Shown: one piece after another, positions 22,484 to 35,774 of the stretch | How positions within the stretch are numbered: the first letter of the stretch is position 1 | Layout: the number at the start of each line of letters is the position of its first letter | Origin: Brugia malayi | Taxonomy: Eukaryota > Nematoda > Chromadorea > Rhabditida > Onchocercidae | Assembly: GCF_000002995.4 (NCBI RefSeq) | Contig: NW_025062479.1 | Span: forward strand, 23,060,721-23,124,720 | DNA length: 64,000 bases | Reading direction: 5' to 3' | Translations under genes and position numbers: made by a program | Notes under the pieces: generated by a model | Databases searched by the model: none | Told to the model about the DNA's origin: nothing | Seen by the model: only the letters and a program-made list of their open reading frames with translations

Positions 22484-25400
22484 CTAAAGTCTTTCACAGT
22501 AAAGTGATGTTTCACTTCGTGAACGCCAATTTATATTTGACGAGTAGTACGGTGTCAAAGGTGAGGTTGACAATTGTTGTGTGAAATGACCTAATCGTTT
22601 ATGTCCTGGTCCACCACGATTTTCTCGTTCTTTACGGAAGTATACTGGATTACGTAATCGATCCAAATCACTTAAATCCAGAAGACTTCGACCTTTTTCT
22701 TTTCGAAAGTTCTTAAAAATAAATTATTAAGAAAAAAAAAGAAGTTAAGAAATTGCTATGATTTTCACAAAAAAAAAAAAAAAAAAAAAAAAAAAGTTAA
22801 ATTAATCATTAAATAATGCTTTTTGTAATAATTTGGAATAAATTTTTGTAAAATTTACTGATAAATCAATCAATAAATTAGTGATTCTACACATACTTTC
22901 TTGTTAGAGTATAACTTAGAGTATGTACGTGAAATACGTTTATAATTACTTAGCTATTTAAGGAGCATAATTTTCAAATTTGTATAATACGTCAAATACG
23001 TTTTCAAAAAAAAAAAAACTTAAATTATTTTGCTTAATCTTTTCACATAAAATATAACAAACATTCTGATTCTGATTCTATTTATAACATTATCTAGTTG
23101 ATATTTCAGTTATAAATTGAAATTTCAAAAATAAATTTCGATGCATAATAGCAGCAGTATTCAGAATATTTCTCATCAATTTTATAATTTACAATTAAAT
23201 TATTGAATTAAGAAAAAGAATATGAAATATAGTCAAACTTCCGATTCATAATTTGTAGCATTTCTTGATGATGAATATACATTTGGTTCTCGATTAATTT
23301 TCTTGTAAGCACCACCACGTGATCTAAATACCAAATTTATTTTAAATTCATTCAAAAATTAATTCAAAACTATTATTTTCTTTTCTTTTTTGACTTAAAT
23401 TAAAATTTAAAAAACGAAAAAAAAAATTTATTTTTTAAAACTTTAAAAAAAAAAAAAAACGATTTAAAAACGAAAAAATTTAAAAAACAAAAAAAAAAAA
23501 AAAAAAAAGAAAAAGTTAACCTTAATTGTCGATTCCAATAAGCAGAGCTAACTGCAGAATAATGAGATGAGGAGCCTGAACTAGTTGATGAAACAGTGCG
23601 CACATTGCAATTTGTATCGGCGCTACTGGTCGCTGAATAGCCATCACAATGATTTATGCTATGATGTTCAGCACTTGTTGTTGGTGATGGTGTATTCGAG
23701 ACTAAAATTATAACATTAATTTTAAAATTTTATTTTAGAAATTAAAACAAAAAAAAAACTAATTTAAATATGTTTATTAGATTATTTGTAGAATATTTTA
23801 TCATTAATTCATTTATTAATTACTTTTTATTATTTCATTAATATATTAAATTATAGCAAAAATTTTTGATTGACTTTGATAAAAAAAATATACCTAAATT
23901 ACCTGAATTACTGGGAAATAATATTTGAATCATTTCTAGCGCTGTTAGATTTATTACAGCAAACCATAATGCTGATGAAAGTGGATTTGTTGGTTTATTA
24001 ATCTAAAAATATTTTATTATTTATAATTTAATAATAATAATTCAAATTTATATATGTCAGAAATTATCATAGCAATCATAGGTAATTTGTAAATTGATAT
24101 TAATTAATATCTTTTTTTATCTAAATTACCTGAATTAATACTAAAAAAAGTTTACCCGAACTAATACTACATTTACCTGAAGTTACCTGAACTAATACTA
24201 AAAGGAAGAAAGAAATTGATACTAAAGTATTTGAAATATTGATATTATTATTATTATTGTGATTTTAAATAGTCATAAATTAAATTATAATTAATACTAA
24301 AGCATTTAAAATATTGATATTACTAATATGATTTTATTTAAATCATTCATAAGTTAAATTATAATTAATACTAAAGCATTTAAAATATTGATATTACTAA
24401 TATGATTTTATTTAAATCATTCATAAGTTAAATTATAATTAATACTAAAGCATTTAAAATATTGATATTATTATTGTGATTTTATTTAAATATTCATAAA
24501 TTAAATTATAATTAAAAAAATTATATAAATTTTAATAAAAGTATATCAAACGTGTGCGTAAGTGATTGCCATTCGACTGTATCGATCACGTGCAATTTCA
24601 TCAAAATCATTATTACGTGAAACAATTTCTTTGAGAATTTTTAAATCAAAAATCTGAAAATAATTTCATTACAAATTGACAATTAAATATTAAATGTATA
24701 ATTTTTAGCAATTTTTAAACTTTTCTTACAGCATTGATGATTTTTGAATAAAATTGTTAAAATATATCCAAAATTTAAACTCTATTCTAATCAATAAATA
24801 ATTAATAATACTTAAATTAAAAGTTATTGATAAAATATATCATAACGCCCTAATCATATGATTTTATCTATTCTCAAAAAAAAAAAAATCAATATCAGAT
24901 CAAAAAAATTTTTTTGTTTTACTTTAATTGGATCATTCTTAACAATAATTTCTCCAAGTATTCCACTAACAAATACACTTCCTTCGATACATTTAAGCCA
25001 AACATTACCAATATCATCAATTTTCATTTTTACACCCTGAAAAAAAAAAACGAAAAATTAAAATTAATTAAAAAAATTGGAAAGAAAGTTTTACTTTTTA
25101 TACTTTTTAAAAAATTTAAAAATTATTATTAGAAACTAACCCATAGCAATTTCAATTTTATCATTAAAAAATTAATTTGTAGCAGATTTTTTTAAATGAT
25201 TATTATAATTTTCAAAATAAAAGTTAACATTTTTATAATTTTTCTTCCAACCAATTTATGAAAAAAAAAAAAAAATTTATAAAAATAAACAAATTTATAA
25301 TTAAATAATCTTTAAAGTATAATATTATTGCAATTATATTAGTAATATCTGTTAAAAAATTCTTCAATTAGTTTTTAGAAATTTGTAACAAACGAATTTT

Positions 25401-27626
25401 AATGAATTTGAAGAGAAAGTTTAAATGAAACTATTTTTTTTATCATTCAAAAATTCAAAAAATGTTTTTATTATTTATTATAAAAAATTTATTTATTTTA
25501 GATTAATCAGAATAGTAATAACATTACACTTTCATCTAGTAAAATAATTAAAAGATTAAATTTTTGAAATAAATTTTAATCAAATTCACGTGAGAAATCA
25601 TCAGTGAAATATTTCAAAAAATTTTTAATGATAATAAAATTTACTAAAATTTTAATCATTTTATTATCACAAATATTTTTATTAATTAATAAAATATTTT
25701 AAAAATAGATTGTAACAAAAATTTGAAAATTTACAGACTTTTCCAAAAGTTTCAAATGCTCTAATTGTGCCATCATCACGATATGAATTGTCAAATCGTT
25801 GTAAACCAATGCTATAAAAGGAAAGAAAAGAAAAATATTAATAAAAATTTAATTTAACTTTTTATAAACGAAAATTTAATAATTAAAATTAATTTTATAA
25901 ACGAAAATTAAATTTAATAATTAAAATTAATAGAAAACTGTGCGAGTAAGTGTAATTATAAATGTGAAAATTATTTCTGAGAAACAAATTTTGTTTTATA
26001 TTAATGAATTTTTCATTTTAAATAAAACGAAAGGAAAAATTGTAAATTTTATAGTAAATTTTATCAAATGCATTTTCATGAAAAAGTATTTTTCAATTAA
26101 ATAATAATAATAATAATTGATTTAAAATTAGTCTATATCCATTCCTTTTATATAAATTTAAATTTAATGTGAACACAATATAGCATAGAATGAAATGAAA
26201 AAGAAAAACCGGAAGAAAAACCGGTTTTTCATATATTAAAATTTGGAATGGAAATGAATTATTGTATTCAATTTTTTTTTTCCTTTCTTTTTTTTGATGT
26301 TAATTTAAAAAATTATTGAAGAAAAATATGCCAACATCCATTGATAATAATAATAATTATTATTATTATATTTTAAAATGTGGCAATTATCAATTGAATT
26401 TAATAAATGACTGAAAAAGGATAAAAATTTTTAAAATTAATTTCGTTTTATCAAATTTATACAATTGATCGATCCAGCATCAATTAATCAATTAAGTATT
26501 TCAATAATATTATCGAATTACAGAACTAATTTTCACTTTTTTTTTTAAATTGGAATAGAATAAATTTTGAAACGTAGTGTATTTCATTTGTTTAATTTAT
26601 ATAGAAAGAAAAATTCAGAAATAAAATCAATAAATTTTAAAAAATTTAACAAGTTAAATTTTATACCAAAAAAAGAAAAAAAAAAAAAGAGATTTGAATC
26701 ATTGATTATAGTTTTATTAATTAAACTTTTTTTGTAAGAATATTAAACGATAATTTATCAATTAATATCAAAAATTCTATTAGTAAGATTAAAATCTACT
26801 AATAAGGTTAATCGTTGCTACGTTAATTTTATCAGCAACACGTATTACACGTCATAAAACGTCTAAACAATTCCACTTTTTTTTTTTTTTCATCACTAAT
26901 ACGTTGATCTACTTCAATGGATTTATTATTAAATTAAAATTTTTAAATCTTTAAAAATTTAATACTCAATAATTATTGCTATCTATGGCTTAAAAAAAAA
27001 AAAAAAAAAACGCACCAGGAAAACAGTGTTAAAAATGTTTTTTAATTTAAATCAAAATTTAAAATTCAAAAATTTTAAAAAACATACCGAACACCATCAA
27101 ATTCAGCTTCACTTCCGTCAATTGTAATAACACGTGATCGTAGATATGCCTTTGCAGAGCGAATATTCCGTTCCATTACAATAACTTTACCCCAAATTTG
27201 TTCTTCAATATTTGGAAGTTTTCGATAAACTTCAATAATATTATCCTCAAAATAATTTATTTATCATTAAAATTGATAACTGATAACAAATATATGAAAA
27301 AATTTTTTTTTAAAGTATAATTTCTAATTCAAATATTTCTCTTCAAAATTTTAACAAATTCAAAAACATTTATTATAACATTTCAAAAAAAAAAAAAAAA
27401 AAAAGAAAAATTAAGCTAATTCAAAAATTAATTTTAACATTTCAAAAATAATTTAGCTTTTAAAAAAAAAAAAAAAACAAAAATTAAAATTTAAAATAAT
27501 TTAACTTACTCGTTCAAATGAATCAATATCATTCCAATTTCGTGGAATACCCAACGTTGCATTAGTATTTAGATTGCTATTATTGTTTAAAAGACGTTCG
27601 ATTAATGTTGTACGACAAAATGCCAT
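22484..27626 (-). CDS. MH2-domain protein without MH1 (expansion-like)
   Basis: Nine exons, read downwards: 27626-27510, 27245-27088, 25811-25739, 25036-24923, 24653-24552, 24002-23903, 23701-23521, 23323-23239, 22711-22484. They join in phase to 385 residues. Residues about 47-215 form a diverged SMAD MH2 domain. Diagnostic pieces include VITIDG, the GKGVKM/DIGNVWLKCIEGSVFV segment (compare GKGVQL...GDVWVRCLSDHAVFV in SMAD4, from memory), and KIFDLKILKEIV (compare KVFDLRQCHRQM). There is no DNA-binding MH1 domain and no C-terminal SSxS phosphorylation motif, so a canonical SMAD role is unlikely. The remaining 170 residues are Ser/Thr/Asn- and Arg-rich and look disordered. Drosophila expansion, an epithelial MH2-only protein, is the closest family I can recall. 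MH2 is well supported; the sub-family is tentative. Confidence 0.82.
24125..24515. repeat. About 75-bp direct repeats in an intron of the MH2 gene
   Basis: Four adjacent copies share actaaagcatttaaaatatt ... ttaaattataattaat, the last three nearly identical. Just before them, short words acctgaa(t/c)taatactaaa recur several times (24128-24200). They resemble, in reverse, the splice donor of the neighbouring exon at 23903. There is no coding content. Confidence 0.8.
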
Positions 27627-28972
27627 CAATTTCTTTTTCTTTTTCTTTATTTAGAAAAAAAAAAAAAATTTAATGGAATTAGAATATTTTAATTTAAATT
27701 CAATTTCAATTTAAACTAAATTTTAATTAATTTTTAATTTTCACGAATGTTTAATTTTAGACATAATTTTTTTTAAATTTTAAAAAATAATTAATATCAA
27801 TTTTTTTTTGTTTTTTTTTTGTTTTTTTTGAAAAAGTTATAAATAATTAATACCAATTTTTTTTTTTTTCTGAAAAAAGTTATTTCTTTTTTTGAATAAA
27901 TTTTTTTTTTTTTTAAAAAAAAGTTATAAAAGTATTTGATGTAAAAGAAATGTTGCAAAATGTGAATGAAATAAACATATTTTGCAAATGGAAAATAAGC
28001 ATAAATAAGTAATAGAAAGGATCAGTTAGTTATTCGGAATGAAACAACCAGAAAACCGGTATTCTTGATGATTTCAAAAATTTATAAATCCTTTTCAAAT
28101 GCTAGTGACGAATAATCCAATGATGTAATTATATGACAAACATTGATAATTTATAATTTCATATAATTGAAGCATCGAATAAACAACATTAACTAATAAT
28201 ATTTGCTATAAATAATGAGTGCAAAGCAAAATAAATTTTGTACAAATTTTATGTCTTTATAAAAATGTATTAAATATTTTTCTTAAAATTAAATTTTAGA
28301 AGTTTAAAAGCTTAAAATTTTGAAATATATTATAATATAAATTAAAAAACAAAAAAAAATGAAATATAAATATTTTAAATTTATCAATGCATTTGAAAAA
28401 AAAAAATGATTGTATTAATAAAAAATTTAAAATATATTTTAATATAAATTAAAAAAATGAAAGAAATGAAATATAAATATTTTAAATTTATCAATGCATT
28501 TGATATTAGGTAAACAAAAAAATTTACACAACAAATGATTGTAATAATAAAAACTAATTTATCCAATCAAATACAATGGATAGTTTTCAAATTAAAATAA
28601 GAATGAAAAAAAATGAACATAAATTAAATAAGATGAAAATAAGAAATGATTTTTTAGGTGAAACAAAAAACAGGAATTAATTCCGGAAAAAAGTAAATTT
28701 ATCAAATTGTTATTGCATTTTGACTTCAAAAGTATTTGAAGAAAAAACTTTTTCCAGTTTTTTCAAAATATATTTATTACCTGAATAACAAATTATTATC
28801 AATAATATTCGATATTAATAATTAAATTTTTTCAGCTTCAAATTTTTGTTGGAATTTATAAATTTAATTTGCAGTTATAATTTCTTATAACAGTCGACAT
28901 ATTATTACAATATTTTATAAAATATTCAAAAATTTAGTATCTGAATTTGTTGTCTTATAAAATATTCGCACG

Positions 28973-29006
28973 AATGCATGCATGCATGCATGCATGTATG
29001 CATGCT
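28973..29006. repeat. ATGC microsatellite (self-complementary)
   Basis: An uninterrupted gcat run of about 25 bases followed by gtatgcatgc. Because the unit is palindromic, it can extrude a cruciform and is expected to vary in length. Confidence 0.9.
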
Positions 29007-30359
29007 TTTTTGTAAGAAATTAAATTTGCATAAATGAATTAAATTCAAATAAAAATGTTTATTTAAAATAAATTAGCTATTTCATTCAGAAAAAAAAAAC
29101 GATGAAATAAAATTAATTGAATTAAAAGATTTTAACAAAAAATATTTCAATTAAGATAGAAATCTGAATTTATTTTACATCTAATATGTAATTAAAATAA
29201 TTATGCATTTGCATTTCAAAAAAAAAATAGTAAAATTAAAAAAAAAAAGTTAAAAAAAACAGTTTTTAAATCTTTCTATTATTCTTGAGAATAATTTTAA
29301 ATACAAAATTGATTATAATTATTGACGCGAAGAGATCAAAATAATATTTAATTAATTAAATACTTAAAAATTCAGAAAATGATTAAATTAAAAGCGTATA
29401 AATAGTAGATAAATTATAAAATATAGCAATAAATAATAATTTTTAAAAATGATTTAAAAAATTTTATCAAATAGATTATCACCATCGAATGTTTGTATAT
29501 CAAAATAGAAATTGGAAGAAGGAATTATGTTTAAATCGATGGAATGAATTAATAAATAATAATTTGTTTATTTACTGATGACCTCTTTGAATCCTCAAAA
29601 TACATCATTAACATCATAACAATTTGCAAATTATTATAAAAATTCCAATTTATGCAAAAAAAAGAGAAAAAAAAAAAAAAAAAACAAAAAGATGATTGAA
29701 CTTTTCATCCATTAAATCAATATTCAATTAAATAATTTCATTATTCTGTCACCAAAAAAAAAAAAAAAAAAAGCTAAAATTTTATACAAAATTTTTCAAA
29801 TTTATTAGCTGTCTAAAAATTATTTCAAAAATTTTATTATTCATTTTATTGATAAATTGAAAAAAAAAAAGAAAAAGATTTAAAACTAAAATAATAAAGT
29901 AATAATATCATTCATCTAAATTATATGTTTAGCAAATTTCAATTTTTAAATACTTTATGATATTTAAAGATATTTTAAAAAAGATTAACAAAAATGAATT
30001 TACAATGCAGAAATGACGTGAACTATTCAAAATTGTTTTTTAAAAGAAAAATTATTTTTCAATAAAAAAAAAAAAATTTTGCTTAAGAGATATTTTTAAA
30101 ATTCTCAATGAAATAGTAACAAAAAAAAAAAAATATAAAAAAATTTTTTTTTTTAAATAGCACAATTGAATTGTATAAAAATTTGATAATTATTAGAGCA
30201 TAAAGAAATTTTTTTTTTCAATTTTTTTTTAAAATTTTCTCTTTCGTTAACCTCAAAATTTGCACTCATTGCAAACACTTTTGAAAGCAAAAGAAAAACA
30301 AAATGCAAAATGAAATTTTAGTAAAATCAATTAAAAAATGCTAAGTAGTTATTGCAAAA

Positions 30360-30715
30360 AAAAAACTGTTTACTTTAATTATTTAAAGATAAATAATTAT
30401 AATACAAAAAAAAAAAATATTATGGAAGTAAAATTTTAAAATATTTATGGAAATGAAATTATTTAAAGATAAATAATTAAAATACAAAAAAAAAAAGTTG
30501 AATTATTGTATAATAAAAAATAATTAAAAAAAAAACATATTATGGAAGTAAAATTTTAAAATATTTATGGAAATGAAAATTATTTAAAGTTAAATAATTA
30601 AAATACAAAAAAAAAAAAAGTTGAATTATTTGTATAATAAAAAAATAATTTGAAAAAAAAAAACATTATTATGGAAGTAAAATTTTAAAATATTTATGGA
30701 AATGAATATTGAATG
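30360..30715. repeat. Three direct repeats of about 120 bp
   Basis: Each copy runs from attatttaaag(a/t)(t)aaataatt through a poly-A run to tatggaagtaaaattttaaa and atatttatggaaatga. Copies differ mainly in poly-A length. No coding potential. Confidence 0.8.
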
Positions 30716-31384
30716 ATTTAAAATTTAAATAAAATGAGGTTAAAAGATTTTTCATATTGAATAATTAAATATGTAAAGAAAGAAAAGACGTAGCGATAAA
30801 TTATATGGAAATTGCACATCAATTGTAAATGGCATTTTAGGCATTTTTTATTTTTTGCTTTGTCATAAACACAATTTCTAATTTTAAATTTAAATTTAAA
30901 TATTAAAATATTTTAGCAAAAAAAAAAAGAAAAGAATATTTTATTAAATTATATAAATATCACAAAGTTTTTACTTCTTTTTTTTTTTTCTTTTTCTTGC
31001 GCTTTTTTCTTTGAAAAAACAATCAATATTTTAAACGATGCTAAAGAATTTTTCAATTAATTTTATTTTAGATTTTAATAAATTCAAAAATTAATATATG
31101 CAAATTTAGTAAAACAAATATTTTATTTAATTACAGCGCATTTTTTAATTCGTATTGGTATTTGTAATAATAAATAAATAATTTAAAATATACAAAAATG
31201 ATTGGTTTAATTGGTTTTTTTTTTTTATTCATTTATTCATACATTTATTTAAAAAAAAAAAAAAATTCAAAAGTTATTTAATAAAATTTCAAAAAAAAAA
31301 AATATTCACTCATACTGACCAAACAATTTAACAAACTATTTTCAACCTCAAAAAAAAAAAAAAAGAAAAATGAAATTAGTTGAA

Positions 31385-31478
31385 TTAAATTGAAATTGCT
31401 GCACTCCGATCAGTTAAACCAATTTTCTGCTGTAAATTCATCAATCGATGATAAATGTCCCCAATGAAAATTGTCCAA
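31385..31478 (-). CDS. Orphan terminal exon of an unidentified gene
   Basis: On the minus strand an acceptor tttgttcag precedes 31478, and a reading frame runs 30 codons to TAA at 31385 (WTIFIGDIYHRLMNLQQKIG, then LTDRSAAISI). It has mixed, protein-like composition unlike the surrounding low-complexity DNA and needs two bases from an upstream exon. A second frame is open for 22 codons (starting LDNFHWGHLSS). I could not find the upstream exons between here and 35.7 kb and do not recognise the family. It could be a pseudogene fragment. Confidence 0.4.
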
Positions 31479-33025
31479 CTGAACAAATATTTACAAATCA
31501 TAAAATTTACATAATATTTACAAAATAAAATTTAATTAGGAATTTAAACATTTTAATAATATCTATTAACAGCTGATTAAATTGAGAAATCAAAATTGAG
31601 CGTTAATTAAAACTAAAATAAAGTGATAATAATAGATGGGAGTTGAAAGAAAAAAAAAAAAAAACGATTGAAAAAGAAATAATTTAATCTAATATTTGAT
31701 GAAATTTTAAAAGGTAATAAATTATGAAAAAATGAAATTTAAATTTCAATTATTTCTGAGATTAACAATGCAATGATTATTTATAATTCATCTTATTTTA
31801 ATCTAATATTATCTGTAATAAATTATTAGAAATTATTAATTTCACCTTGAAAAATACATTTTAATTTAAGTGTAAATTTCAGTAGAATACAAAAAAAAAA
31901 AAAAAATGATAAAAAATGAATGAGAAATAAATAAATTTGATAATTGTTAATTTGTAAGAAAATAAAAAAAATTGAAATAATTGATATGAATAAACAATAA
32001 TATCAATAATCAAATGTAATTTTCAGTTATTAAATGATAATTAAGAGAAAAATAAAAATTGAAATCAGTGCATAATTAAATTTATTTCTAGTTTATTAAA
32101 TAAAATCATCTAACATTTACATTAATTCAGTGTGAAAATTTGTTAACTTTGATTTATTTGATATTAATGCATTTTTTATAAAATAAATTTAATTATTTAT
32201 TAAAAAATATATTTAATATATTTAAAAAAAAAAAAGATATTAAAAAGATAACATAACAAAAATTTGAATTTTTATGACTGAAAACAAAAAATTTTCCCAT
32301 TACATTTGAAATTTTATTTGCAAAAAAAAAAAAAAAAAAAAGTTTTTAATTTACTTATATTTATTACAAGAATAGCAAATATATTTAAAGTTAAGTATAA
32401 TAAATAACTAAAGTAAATATATTTAGAAATTAAAAAAAAAAAAAAATGAAAATGACATATATTTTTAATTTTATAGCAAACATTGGAAATATTTATTGAT
32501 AATACATAGAAATATTATAATAAAACGAAAATTAAATTAATCTTTCCAACTTGTCAATAAAATGAGTTATTTATTTGATGTCAATAAAAAATAAATAAAT
32601 AAAATAAACAAAAATAATTTTTAATTCATTTCTTTAAAATATATTTTTCTTTTTTTTTTTTTTTTGAATAAAGAATATTGAGAAAAATCATTTCATTTCC
32701 TTTTTTTTTTTCTTTTCGTCTCGTAATTCTCTCATAAATAAATTGATGTTTTAATTGTTCAACTATTCAATACCAAATTCATTTCCGCTTTTTTCTTTTT
32801 TTTTTTTTTGAATTGTCATTTTATAACAATTTATGTGATAGCAAATAATTTTATATTATTGTAATAGTTATTTCAAGGTGAATAATTTTAATCAATTTTA
32901 TTTTTATCTAATTTTTTTCCTTTTTTTTTTTTCAATTTTTTTTCTCTCGTAAAACAATTAAAAAATTAAAAAAAACAATGAAAAAAACTTTATTTTTGCT
33001 ACATAATAATAATAATTATGTATTC

Positions 33026-33068
<43 letters not shown>

Positions 33069-35774
33069 TATTTAATAATTTCATTTAATAATAATAATAC
33101 ATTTCATAATAATACTAATATATTTAGTAATTTGGTTTAGTAATAATAATAATGTATTTAATAAAACATTAATAATAATAATGTATTTAATAATTTTATT
33201 TAATAATATTAATAATTATTTAATAAAACATAATAATAATAATGTATTTAATAATTTTAATAATTTATTCGATTTCATTTCGTAGACTTCATAGATAATT
33301 TTATTGCAATATTTTCATTTTGAGTGAAATTTAATAATTAATAAATGGAATAATTAAACTGATTAGTATAGCTATAATAATTATGAATAATTTATATTAA
33401 AATTGAAGTAATTTATTAGAGTGAAAACGAAAGGAATGCTTTTCATACATGTTGACAAAATTAATTTTGTTAGTATTATTTTTTATTTAATAATTTGAAA
33501 TAAAACAAAATTTTTTTTTTTTTTGTAAAATAACATTTCTTTCCTCTTTTTTTCTTTTTTTTAATTATCATAATTCACGAAATGTTCCGTTGCTAAATTT
33601 CTCAACATATTAATTGCTTGGGTATTTTAATTGCCCAAACTTTGGGGAATATTTCCAATTATTTCCTATGTTAAAGTCATCATTGCTATTTAAATGTTAA
33701 ATTATTCTAAAGCAATTTAACAACAATTTTTGATTAAAAGCATTGTCAGAAAATAGAAAAGAAAAGACTATTATTTGTTGAAATATTTTAAGAAATGTTT
33801 TAAATTCCATTAAATTTTTCATTGAACGAAGAAAATTTTGTCGAAATTGTCATTTAATTCATTTAATTGAATCCAAAAGAAGAAATTTCACAGTCAATTA
33901 AAACTACCAAATACCAAAAATTAAACTTTTTATTTTTAAATTCTGCAAATTGTTGGAATTAAAAAAAAAAAAAAAAAACGGTAAGTAAACGTTTTCCATT
34001 TTTCATTAAACAGATAAATATTCATAGTACTAAATTGATAAATTACTTATTCTATTCATGGCTAAGAGTAAAGAAGAAAGTAAAAGTGGAAATCATAAAA
34101 TTAATAAAATTACAAATCAAATTAGTAATTATTTATAAAATTTTAAAATGCATAATTTAAAAATTGATAAAAGTAATTGTATAATTGATGCTATCAGTAA
34201 TTAAAAATAAAATTTTCAAAATGAAAGTGAGAAATTCCTTTTCTTCATTGTCCAATTTAGTTCACTAAATATACAATGAAGTCTTAAAACGTCTAAAATT
34301 TTATATTTTCAAAATCAAACCATCAAATTTAATTGAAAGTAATATAAACATCGAACGAAATAGCATGACAAAGTAGGAGAGCAACAGACTAATAGACATA
34401 AAATAGGCAAATGTATAGATGTATGTGGATAATGGGTTAGACAACAAGTGTTATTCGAATGATTGAATACTCAACGATTGCAGACAGTAGGAGGAACGAG
34501 AGAAAGAGTGTGTAAATATAGGAGAGAGACAGAGACGTTGAGGACATTTCCAATTTCATTTTAAAATTTCATTTTGAGAGAGAAAAAGAAATGAAATCTA
34601 CAATTCACAATTAAAATTACTGAAATTATTAATGTGTCAATTAAGAGAAAAGGAAAAATTTTACCTGAAAATGTCAAATTGTTGTCAGTAAATGTTTACT
34701 CTTTTTTTTTTTTTTTTTTCAAACATTTAAATTTCACTTTTTTTTGTATTTAAAAAAAAAAAAAGATTATATAATTTTAATTTAATAATAACAAAAAGCT
34801 TTCTGTCATAGTTTGCTATGATATTAGCTTAAGTGAACAAACAAATTTCACTCGTCGAAATTTTCCAAAATGTATGATGCATCATCATTTGTTGCTAAGT
34901 GAAATTTTCATTATTTCTTGTTTAAATTGCACTGTGAAAAATTTTGTTTACTTTACGTATCAAAAGGTAATTTGATCGAAGAATGAGCTAAAAAGTGTCC
35001 TTTAGCTTAAGTTACATTTTTCAAGATGGAAAAATTTTCAAAAATCTAATTATAGTATTAAATTTCTCATTGCTTATAAATTTTATATTGAGAAGACTAT
35101 TTCATTATCAATTCAAAGAGAGAAAGAAATTCTGATTTATAGAAAATGCTATAAATCCTTTTGAATAAAATGGAATTTCTAATATTTTATGACATTAAAT
35201 TATCATTGATGTGACATTTTGAAATTTAAATTTGTAAAAGCTTTCACAATTTATTTTAGAATTTCAATGAAGAAATTGCATTTAAATTAGTAATTATTAT
35301 CCAAACAACTTTTGAATTTGTTCTTAGGCTTCCATTGCTTTTATCAGTGTTAAATTTTGAAATAAAAAATTTGCCATTCCAAGTATTGCAATTAAAAAAA
35401 TTTTTTTTTAAAGTTTATCAATTTCTAGCAAAAGAAAAACCATTGGTAAAATGTGAAAATTGATATTATCATATAAATGAATGAAATAAAAATGTTTGTT
35501 TCAAACATAACCACAAATTTACATTGAGAAATAAATAACAAATGATAATTGCACATTGTGATAAACAATTGAAATGGCAAAGGTGAGCAATAACAAGTTT
35601 AAAACAAAGAAAAATATCAAAATTAAATTGTCATTTATAATAGATAATTTCAAGGCAGTTTTTCAAATTTTAAATTTCAAATTGATTTTATTGCACCGAG
35701 TCGAATTTGATAAAATTAATAAAATTGAGATTATAATATTGTTACATTTAATAGCTGAAAAAACTTACACAAAT
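31479..35774. other. Low-complexity intergenic or intronic region
   Basis: Dominated by A/T homopolymers and AAT repeats, with no confident exon. A less AT-biased, purine-rich segment (34340-34560, several gagaga and gtagga words) stands out and may be regulatory. If the 31.4-kb terminal exon is real, its upstream exons should lie here. Confidence 0.45.
33004..33255. repeat. AAT/ATA trinucleotide repeat region
   Basis: A long run of (aat)n at 33026-33066 is followed by interrupted copies mixed with tgtatttaataattt(t/c)attt units to about 33255. A typical unstable microsatellite with no frame of interest. Confidence 0.9.

Larger units (their letters stand above)
27627..31384. other. Gene-poor intergenic stretch with local repeats
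   Basis: Very AT-rich. It contains a duplicated segment of about 110 bp near 28320-28510 (shared aatgaaatataaatatttta and ttatcaatgcattt), an ATGC microsatellite at 28973-29006, and three copies of a unit of about 120 bp at 30360-30715. No exon on either strand is convincing. The upstream control region of the MH2 gene should lie just right of 27626. Confidence 0.5.

Noticed and set aside
28973..29006. Restriction-like or operator palindrome (gcatgc repeated)
   Set aside because: Simple ATGC microsatellite; palindromy is a property of the repeat unit, not evidence of a binding site.
33560..33640. Possible minus-strand exon reading QAINMLRNLATEHFVNY
   Set aside because: No proper acceptor and its phase does not join the terminal exon at 31478; kept only as a hint.
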